Source: Candidatus Acidiferrum typicum (lineage in GTDB: Bacteria; Acidobacteriota; Terriglobia; Acidiferrales; UBA7541). From it: DNA of 18,634 nt. The notes below the pieces were generated by a model that saw only the letters and a program-made list of their open reading frames with translations, ran no database searches and had not been told where the DNA came from. A program made the translations under genes and the position numbers. Shown here piece by piece: positions 13,119 to 18,634 of the stretch. The DNA lies in the NCBI GenBank assembly GCA_002478115.1, contig DLMH01000042.1, forward strand, positions 1-18,634, written 5' to 3'. How positions within the stretch are numbered: the first letter of the stretch is position 1; every line of letters starts with the position of its first letter.

Positions 13119-13140
13119 GCGGCGGCTTGCCGCCGCTTTT
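13119..13140 (+). terminator. GC-rich hairpin with T-run
   Basis: GCGGCGGC-tt-GCCGCCGC (8-bp stem) followed by TTTTG. It may terminate transcription from the promoter at 12844, or be one more palindromic repeat. Confidence 0.5.
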
Positions 13141-13187
13141 GCGCGCTGAGCACCTTCACGAAAATGTCTCTCTCTGCAGAATCTTGC

Positions 13188-13256
13188 GGCCCGCCTCAGA
13201 AGGACGGGCCCTACATAGCCAAGAGAAACCCAGGAACACAGTCAGGAGTGACTGTG
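13188..13256. repeat. Inverted type-B palindrome and a second hairpin after the permease operon
   Basis: 13188-13215 is the reverse complement of the TGTAGGGCCCGTCC...GGCGGGCC element seen at 8036, here uninterrupted. 13237-13256 is CACAGTCA-ggag-TGACTGTG, a perfect 8-bp stem 32 bp past the permease stop, a possible minus-strand terminator though its T-rich tail is weak. Apart from these and the promoter and hairpin entries, 12880-13287 shows no gene. Confidence 0.75.
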
Positions 13257-13287
13257 CCACAAGAGTTGGAGGCACAAAGTCGCGGGA

Positions 13288-14529
13288 TTATTCGTAGCGC
13301 AGGGCTTCGACGGGATCGAGTTTGGCGGCTTTCATGGCGGGCCAGACGCCGAAGATCAGGCCGATGCTCACACTGACCGTGATGCCCGCCGCGGCCGCCC
13401 AAAACGGCACCACGCCCGGCCAGTCCAGGGTCACGCGGATCAGCAGCACCAGTGCAAACACCAGCACCAGAGCGATCAGACCGCCCATGCCGGTGAGCGT
13501 CATGGCCTCCAGGAGGAATTGCCAGGTAATGTCTTGGCTCTTGGCGCCAACGGCCTTGCGCAGGCCGATTTCGCGGGTGCGCTCGGTGACGCTGACCAGC
13601 ATAATGTTCATCACGCCCACGCCGCCGATCAGCAATCCAATCGCGCTGAGCACAATCATGGCCAGGTACACCATCATCATGATGTTGTGAAACTCGGAAA
13701 CTTCCTGCTCCGCAGTATCAATGGAGAAATTGTCTTTTCCGCCGAAGGGGACGTTTCTGCGCCGCTCCAGGACTTCGCGGATCTGGTCCACGGCGTTATC
13801 CAGCATCTTCGGATACGCCTGGGCGCGCATCTCGATTTCGTCCGCGTCGGGATAGGTTTTCTTGAAGGTACTGTAGGGGATGAGAACGCGGCGGTCCTCG
13901 TCGCCCATGCCGAAACCGCCCTTGGGCTTTTCGACCACGCCAACGACCTGAAAAGGAGACCCGTCGATCATGACGTCTTTGCCGATGGGATGTCCCTCGG
14001 GGAACAACACGGGCGCGACGTTCTCCCCCAGCATCACTACCTTTTCTTTGTGGAGATCGTCGCCTTCACTGATGAAGCGCCCTTCGATGGTGGCGGCGTT
14101 GGCGTAAACTTCGCCGAAATTGGGTTGCACGCCGCGGAAATCGATCGCGGTGACGTCGCCGGCTTTGGTGCGCACGACGTGGTTGTGGCTCCAACTGGTC
14201 TGAATAAAAACAGTCACGCTCTTTACGGCGGTGCAGCGCTCCTGAATGGCTATGGCATCTTCGATGGTGAGCGGCTTGCGCTGCTGCTCCTCGAGAGGTG
14301 GAGGGCCACCGTGGCGTCCCTGGTCCCATTTGGTGATGAACGCCGTGTCGGCTCCGAATTGATTGATGCTTTCCTGGATTTTCTGGTCGAAGCCGGTGAG
14401 CAGGGCGGCCACCAGCATGATCACGCTGACGCCCAGGACCACGCCGAAAACGGTCAGGGCGCTGCGCAACTTGTGGGAGCGCAAAGTGTCCAGCGCTTGT
14501 CTCAGGTTTTCACCGTAAGCCTGTGCCAT
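13288..14529 (-). CDS. ABC transporter permease, MacB/FtsX family (second of pair)
   Basis: A 413-aa inner-membrane permease. The first membrane segment follows the motif LRSHKLRSALTVFGVVLGVS (about 15-45). A ~230-residue periplasmic MacB_PCD domain follows (GRFISEGDD, VVMLGENVAPVLFPEGHPIG, VVGVVEKPKGGFG). Three C-terminal FtsX segments carry GGVGVMNIMLVSVTERTREI and the closing WPAMKAAKLDPVEALRYE, the coupling region for the ATPase. ATG 14529 has GAGGAA 5 nt upstream, and that Shine-Dalgarno overlaps the TGA of the preceding permease gene, so translation is coupled. Such pairs extrude peptides, lipids or drugs, or act as mechanotransmitters; substrate unknown. No ATP-binding subunit gene is in the window. 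Confidence 0.92.
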   Translation of the reverse strand: MAQAYGENLRQALDTLRSHKLRSALTVFGVVLGVSVIMLVAALLTGFDQKIQESINQFGADTAFITKWDQGRHGGPPPLEEQQRKPLTIEDAIAIQERCTAVKSVTVFIQTSWSHNHVVRTKAGDVTAIDFRGVQPNFGEVYANAATIEGRFISEGDDLHKEKVVMLGENVAPVLFPEGHPIGKDVMIDGSPFQVVGVVEKPKGGFGMGDEDRRVLIPYSTFKKTYPDADEIEMRAQAYPKMLDNAVDQIREVLERRRNVPFGGKDNFSIDTAEQEVSEFHNIMMMVYLAMIVLSAIGLLIGGVGVMNIMLVSVTERTREIGLRKAVGAKSQDITWQFLLEAMTLTGMGGLIALVLVFALVLLIRVTLDWPGVVPFWAAAAGITVSVSIGLIFGVWPAMKAAKLDPVEALRYE

Positions 14530-14538
14530 GTGCGTTCC

Positions 14539-15861
14539 TCAGCCCTCCGAGCGCAACGCTTCGATGGGGTCCAGCTTGGCCGCGCGCATCGCCGGAAAAA
14601 TTCCAAAGAAAAGACCAACCGCCGTTGACAGACACAAAGACAAAATGACCGCGCTAACCGGCGTATGCATCGGGAAGGAAAAAACCTCTTCCACAAAAAA
14701 GACAGCGGCATAAGCCGCAAGGATGCCAATCATTCCGCCAACGGCAGCGAGGACCGCGGATTCGGTCATGAATTGCAGCAAAATGTGCTTTTTCCTTGCG
14801 CCCAGCGAGCGCCGCAAACCGATTTCCCGAGTGCGTTCGGTCACGCTGGCAAGCATGATGTTCATGATCACGATGCCGCCAACCACAAGGAAAATACTGA
14901 CCAGGGCCATGGCCACGAAAGCGATGTTCTTGGTGAGGTCATGCCACAATTGCATGATGGAATCGGAGCCAAGAATTCCGAAATTATCAGGCGCGTCATA
15001 AGGCAAATGGCGCCAGGCGCGGAAGAGCATGCGCGCTTCGTCCTCGCTGGCGGCCATGAGTTCCTGGCTGGGAGCCTGCACGAAAATGGTTAACCAATCC
15101 TGATTGGTATGCCACCCTTTGCGCCAGGCGCTGAGCGGCATGATCATGTAGTTGTCCTGCGACTGCCCGAAAGCGCTGCCCAGCGCTTCGGCAACTCCAA
15201 TCACTTCGTAGTTGTGCGTCTGCACACGAAGGGTTTTTCCGAGAGGATCCAGATTGGGGAAGAACTTGGCGGTCAGATCCGGACCGATGAACACGACTTC
15301 GGAATGGTGTTCCTCATCCGCCGGGGTGATGAAGCGTCCCTGGGCGACGTTCAGGTTCCGGACTTCGGCAAAGTTCGGAGTGGTGCCAAACATCTGGACG
15401 TTTTCCATGGTCAAATTGCCGCTTTTCACTTCAACGAAGTGATCCTCCTCCGCAGCCACGGCCGAGGCGAGTTTCATATTGTCGCGGAGGCGCGCATAGT
15501 CGTCATAGTTAATCAACGGGCGCTTCTGCGCTTTGATCCATTCATCTTCACTGGTAATGATGCCGAAACGGTGGACAAGGAAAACGTTGGCGCCGAGATT
15601 GGCAATGCGGTCAGCCACGTACAGATTGAGGCCGTCGATAACGCTCATAACGAGGACAAGGGTGGTAACGGCGAGAATCACACCCAAGAGCGTGAGGAAG
15701 CTGCGGAGTTTGTGAGCACGCAGGGCGCTCAAGGCCAATTTCAGGGTTTCGCTGAAAGTAACGAAAGCCGCGCGGAGACCCCTGGAGCGGGCTTTGGACA
15801 CCACAGCGCCCCCCGCTGTAGGCGGGACACGCGTCAACCCATCCATGGGGGTTACAGCCAA
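14539..15861 (-). CDS. ABC transporter permease, MacB/FtsX family (first of pair)
   Basis: A 440-aa paralogue of the next gene, about equally diverged along its length. A 30-residue cytosolic extension precedes LSALRAHKLRSFLTLLGVIL and the first membrane segment. The periplasmic domain has GRFITPADEEHHSEVVFIGP and YEVIGVAEALGSAFG; the C-terminal three membrane segments include GGIVIMNIMLASVTERTREI and FPAMRAAKLDPIEALRSEG. Start: TTG 15861 is chosen because GAGGA stands 7 nt upstream, while the in-frame ATG 15846 follows a C-rich stretch with no ribosome site. The gene begins a two-gene operon read leftwards, divergent from the exported-protein genes at 16054. Two non-identical permeases in tandem suggest a heterodimer whose ATPase is encoded elsewhere or outside the window. 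Confidence 0.92.
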   Translation of the reverse strand: MAVTPMDGLTRVPPTAGGAVVSKARSRGLRAAFVTFSETLKLALSALRAHKLRSFLTLLGVILAVTTLVLVMSVIDGLNLYVADRIANLGANVFLVHRFGIITSEDEWIKAQKRPLINYDDYARLRDNMKLASAVAAEEDHFVEVKSGNLTMENVQMFGTTPNFAEVRNLNVAQGRFITPADEEHHSEVVFIGPDLTAKFFPNLDPLGKTLRVQTHNYEVIGVAEALGSAFGQSQDNYMIMPLSAWRKGWHTNQDWLTIFVQAPSQELMAASEDEARMLFRAWRHLPYDAPDNFGILGSDSIMQLWHDLTKNIAFVAMALVSIFLVVGGIVIMNIMLASVTERTREIGLRRSLGARKKHILLQFMTESAVLAAVGGMIGILAAYAAVFFVEEVFSFPMHTPVSAVILSLCLSTAVGLFFGIFPAMRAAKLDPIEALRSEG

Positions 15862-15965
15862 AGCGAATTCCTCATCTCATAAGGATACGCAGGAGGGTGC
15901 TGAATCGTTCCTCAACCACCCTATATAGACGCTGCGGAGGCAACTTTTATTTCACGAAAACTACG

Positions 15966-15971
15966 TATAAT
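15966..15971 (+). promoter_or_regulatory. Perfect -10 box TATAAT upstream of the exported-protein genes
   Basis: TATAAT at 15966-15971 without a convincing -35 (ACTTTT at 17 nt). A start near 15978 would lie after the ATG at 15976, which argues that translation of the next gene begins further in, at 16054. Confidence 0.4.
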
Positions 15972-16053
15972 CTCGATGCGATCCTATTCTACCCGCTTAC
16001 GCGGCGCGGGGAAACGGAAGCGGCGGAATGGGGACTACGGTGCTGGTTTATCT

Positions 16054-16983
16054 ATGAGTTGCAGACTATCCAGAGAGACCCGATGGCCACGATGGAGCGC
16101 GCTGACCGGAGGACTGGTGCTGTGCGGGAGCCTTTTTCTGGGATTGGCGTGTGCCGCCCAGAATCCTACACCAACAGCATCCGAGTCTAAAGGAAGCGAA
16201 CTATTCCAGCGGGTTATCGCCAACCAGAAGCGCACCGATCAGGAGCTGGATCTTTTCGAGCGGATTGAGCGCACGGAAATCCGCAAGACAGGGAGTGATC
16301 CGAAACCCGCGGAAGTAAAAGCCTGGCGGGTTTTCCCCGCCGGCGTGGCCAATGACAGGATTCCTCTTTCGGCGGAAGGCAAACCCATCAGCGCGGAAAG
16401 TTACGGTGCGGAGTTGCAGAAGCTCGAGAAGCTGCTGGTGTGGGCCATGCAGCAGGGACCGGGACAGGATGAGGCGCTGGCTAAACTGGCGCGCAAACGG
16501 AAAGAGCGAAACGATCTGATTGAAGCAACACACGCCGCGTTTATTTTCACTTTGGCGGGACACGAAATGCGCGGCGACCGCAGCCTGGCGAAATACAGCA
16601 TGGTGCCGAACCCGAAATACAAACCAACTTCACGGAACGCCGCGCTGTTCACGAGAGTCAGTGGGTTCATCTGGATCGATGAGGAGTCCGCGGAGTTGGC
16701 AAAGGTGGAGGGCGAGGTGAGCCAGGACATTTCTCTTTCCCTATTCCTGGCCAAGATTTATAAGGGCAGCCACTTCATGCAGGAACGCTACGAGATGGCG
16801 CCGGGCATCTGGCTGCCGACCTTCCAGCAATATGATTTCGACGGGAGGAAATTCCTGCTGCCGTTTTCAATCCACGAGCGGACGTTGTACACGAATTACC
16901 GCCGGGTGGGGCCGCCGAAGGAGGCGCTGGAGGTGGTGCGTGGCGAATTGGGCAAGGCTGTTGGTGAGACGGGGGGACCTTGA
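16054..16983 (+). CDS. Exported protein, possibly LolA-like fold, function unknown
   Basis: A 309-aa protein. The N-terminus is basic and then hydrophobic (ALTGGLVLCGSLFLGLACAA), a signal peptide likely cut after ACAA; the GLAC sequence only loosely fits a lipobox. The mature part has a helical, charged first half (FERIERTEIRKTG ... LARKRKERNDLIEATHAAFI) and a strand-rich second half: RVSGFIWIDEESAELAKVEG, SLFLAKIYKGSHFMQERYEM, GIWLPTFQQYDFDGRKFLLP. That second half resembles the curved sheet of LolA/LolB-type periplasmic proteins, recognised only from pattern. ATG 16054 is preferred over 15976 because the latter adds a very basic leader and lies at the expected transcription start. Two small exported proteins follow on the same strand. 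Confidence 0.75.
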   Translation: MSCRLSRETRWPRWSALTGGLVLCGSLFLGLACAAQNPTPTASESKGSELFQRVIANQKRTDQELDLFERIERTEIRKTGSDPKPAEVKAWRVFPAGVANDRIPLSAEGKPISAESYGAELQKLEKLLVWAMQQGPGQDEALAKLARKRKERNDLIEATHAAFIFTLAGHEMRGDRSLAKYSMVPNPKYKPTSRNAALFTRVSGFIWIDEESAELAKVEGEVSQDISLSLFLAKIYKGSHFMQERYEMAPGIWLPTFQQYDFDGRKFLLPFSIHERTLYTNYRRVGPPKEALEVVRGELGKAVGETGGP

Positions 16984-17045
16984 AACTTTAAGGGATAGAA
17001 TGGGTTAGATAGTACTAGTCCTACCCCGGCCGGTCTGGAGGATCC

Positions 17046-17573
17046 ATGATCCGCTGGCTCCTAACCCTGGTTCTGCTGCTGGTCAGTTGGGCGCTGCCGA
17101 GCGCGGCGCAAACGAGTGACGCGAATTCGTCCGGACAGAGGCCAAGCAATGCGGTCGCCCCGGAATCCGCGGGCAATCCTTCCCCAAGTGCCCCGAAAAA
17201 AGTGTGGACGAACGACAATCTCTCCGACGCGAGCAGGAAGATATCGGTCGTGGGCGACAAGGGCAATCAAAAATATCCCATGACGCCCACAAAAACGGCG
17301 GATCCAGCGACGGTCGAGAGAATCCGCAAGAACCTGCAGAAACTCCAAGGACAAGTGGAAGATATCAAGAAGCAACTGGCGAGTTACAAGGAATTTCAGG
17401 AGGGCGAGGCGGTTTCCACGAGCGGGTACCAGGTCGACAAGGGGTACGGCCGGATTCCCGTGGAGCAGCAGATGATCATGTTGGAAAAAAAGAAAAAGGA
17501 TTTGGAAACGCAGATTGATGAGCAGCTCGACGAGGCCCGGAAAAAGGGGATCGACCCGGGGCAGTTGCGTTAG
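17046..17573 (+). CDS. Exported coiled-coil protein, first of two tandem paralogues
   Basis: A 175-aa protein with signal peptide (MIRWLLTLVLLLVSWALPSA, cut after SAA/Q), then a Pro/Ser/Ala-rich linker, KKVWTNDNLSD, a heptad-rich coiled coil (about 85-120: VERIRKNLQKLQGQVEDIKK), a KGYGRIPVEQQ turn and a second Lys-rich helix ending EARKKGIDPGQLR. GGAGG lies 5 nt before ATG 17046. It starts 62 bp after the preceding exported-protein gene and 13 bp before its paralogue. The function is unknown; structure and context suggest a periplasmic or envelope-associated scaffold. Confidence 0.8.
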   Translation: MIRWLLTLVLLLVSWALPSAAQTSDANSSGQRPSNAVAPESAGNPSPSAPKKVWTNDNLSDASRKISVVGDKGNQKYPMTPTKTADPATVERIRKNLQKLQGQVEDIKKQLASYKEFQEGEAVSTSGYQVDKGYGRIPVEQQMIMLEKKKKDLETQIDEQLDEARKKGIDPGQLR

Positions 17574-17586
17574 ACGGAGCGACACA

Positions 17587-18162
17587 ATGAAGCACAGAAG
17601 TTTGAGTCTCGGTTTTTTCTTGCTGGCGCTGGCTGTTGTTTATTCCGCGCAAACGCAGGACACAGCGAATAAGGACTCGAGTGGCGCCAAGCCCGCCGCG
17701 CCCGCAGACAAGAGTGCGCCGAAGCAAGATGCCCAAGCGACGCCGGAGAAAAAGAAGCCCAAAAAGGTGTGGACGAACGACGAGGTTGCGACCTTGCCGG
17801 GCCAGGTTTCCGTCGTGGGCCAGCCGAATCAAAGAGTGGAGTACAGACGGGAAACGGAAGAGGGTTCGTCATCCGACAAGGGCAATGGCCAAGAAAGTCA
17901 GATCGACAGTTACCGCCAACAAATCAGCGAGCTCCACAACCAGATTGATGCTGTGGACCAGCGCATCGCCGAGCTGAAAAACTTCAAAGGGGAAAATGCC
18001 AGCCCCACGGGTGGAATCAATCCGAACAAGGGATACAACATGGTGCCCGTGGAGGAGCAGATCAAGCAGTTGGAAGCGAAAAAGAAAAAGCTGCAGGGGC
18101 AAATCGACGACCTAGAAAACGAAGCACGAAAGAATGGGATCGATCCGGGGAAGCTTCGCTAG
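17587..18162 (+). CDS. Exported coiled-coil protein, second of two tandem paralogues
   Basis: A 191-aa protein with signal peptide (MKHRSLSLGFFLLALAVVYS, cut near SAQ) and the same architecture as its neighbour: low-complexity Ala/Pro/Lys linker, KKVWTNDEV, SVVGQPNQ, a coiled coil (SQIDSYRQQISELHNQIDAV), the KGYNMVPVEEQIKQLE turn, a Lys-rich helix and the ending EARKNGIDPGKLR. The paralogue shares the VWTND, SVVG, KGY..(I/V)PVE and GIDPG-LR blocks while the linkers differ in length and sequence. GGAG stands 8 nt before ATG 17587. The genes are 13 bp apart, one transcript. Function unknown. Confidence 0.8.
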   Translation: MKHRSLSLGFFLLALAVVYSAQTQDTANKDSSGAKPAAPADKSAPKQDAQATPEKKKPKKVWTNDEVATLPGQVSVVGQPNQRVEYRRETEEGSSSDKGNGQESQIDSYRQQISELHNQIDAVDQRIAELKNFKGENASPTGGINPNKGYNMVPVEEQIKQLEAKKKKLQGQIDDLENEARKNGIDPGKLR

Positions 18163-18280
18163 ACCTGATTTCTCCCAATCGACGATTCATCCGATGTCCA
18201 AGTTCAACAAGTCATGTTCATCGTGAGGCGATCCGATGGGGTTTGCAGAAGGACCTCAAAACTGTGCACGGTGTGTCAGT

Positions 18281-18513
18281 TGAGATCTTTCGGGGCGCAA
18301 ACGGCGCGCCCCTCAAGATGACAGGGTGCTGCGCCATTTGAATAGCATCAGAATTACAGCTGGTGAGAAAGCCCGGCTAGCGGCAAGAATTCCGGGGGCT
18401 CACAAAGTACATTCAATCATCAAAATAAGCCTGAGAGCCGAAGTTGAAGAGAGATTTCTCCGCTCCGGGACGGCAAGAAACCGCCGCCCCTCCGGCCGAA
18501 ATGACAGATTTTG
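18281..18513. repeat. Two palindromic elements ending in an ATGACAG motif
   Basis: 18281-18324 has ATCTTTCG, a GGGGCGC / GCGCCCC hairpin (18292-18312) and CTCAAGATGACAG. About 18450-18513 has GAGATTTCTCCGCTC, a GC-rich interior and CCGGCCGAAATGACAGATTTTG. Both share the order TTTC..G-rich..CTC/CGAAATGACAG and look like one repeat class, different from those at 6645-8085. The rest of 18163-18634 contains no gene I can support. Confidence 0.6.
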
Positions 18514-18612
18514 GGTGACGGGTGATGTGGGAGAATCCTGCTTCGGCGAAGTTGGACTCACCACGACAATCGATTGAAACAAAACAAAATGCCCTCGCCT
18601 GTAGTTAGTCAA

Positions 18613-18634
18613 CTCATGCTTATCCGGTTGTTTC
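18613..18634. repeat. Right copy of the 22-bp terminal inverted repeat
   Basis: Exact reverse complement of bases 1-22. Not part of a recognisable gene at this end. Confidence 0.9.

Noticed and set aside
12851..13376. Plus-strand proteins in the gene-free stretch
   Set aside because: Open frames read through palindromes and into the antisense of the permease, with no ribosome sites or recognisable domains.
13519..15882. Plus-strand open frames opposite the permeases
   Set aside because: Shadow translations of the permease genes, rich in His, Asp and Gly, with no family features.

Overview
The window reads as a chromosomal fragment of a GC-rich soil-type bacterium, most likely Acidobacteriota. 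This is inferred, not proven. The hints are the gene style (a B12-dependent ribonucleotide reductase with a small downstream gene, ATPase-less MacB-like permease pairs, a small Ser/Thr kinase), many short interspersed palindromes between genes, and patchy accessory genes. No rRNA, tRNA, CRISPR array, integrase or transposase was recognised.

Layout. 1-995 (+): 5'-truncated NAD-dependent epimerase. 996-1300: mosaic palindromes, including a perfect 42-bp direct repeat and a minus-strand terminator. 1304-4843 (-): nrdJ operon, a strong promoter and a long structured leader that ends in two competing hairpins at the ribosome binding site. 4977-6631 (+): secreted tyrosine/dual-specificity-type phosphatase, then a compact Ser/Thr kinase. 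6645-8205: palindrome-rich tract around a DpnA-like (GATC-type) DNA methyltransferase gene broken by an in-frame TGA. 8327-10098 (+): DUF262/GmrSD-type restriction-like gene broken by a one-base loss, followed by a 48-aa basic ORF. 10534-12754 (-): toxin-antitoxin island with an orphan HigA, a VapC C-terminal remnant, an intact VapB45/VapC45-like pair and an AbrB-type VapB. 12755-13287: gene-free region with divergent promoters and strong hairpins. 13288-15861 (-): two translationally coupled FtsX/MacB-type permeases. 16054-18162 (+): three exported proteins, the last two being tandem paralogues. 18163-18634: no gene, two more palindromic elements.

How it fits together. Core metabolism (dNTP synthesis) and envelope functions (permeases, exported coiled-coil proteins) flank about 6 kb of accessory DNA (about 6.7-13 kb). 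There, methylation, restriction-like and toxin-antitoxin genes have accumulated and partly decayed. Points most worth checking are the nrdJ leader switch, GATC clusters around the methyltransferase and before the DUF262 gene, a VapBC locus apparently interrupted by a second TA pair, repeats shared by the two sides of the TA island, and palindromes with compensatory stem changes. The two window ends are a perfect 22-bp inverted repeat, so the edges should be treated with caution.
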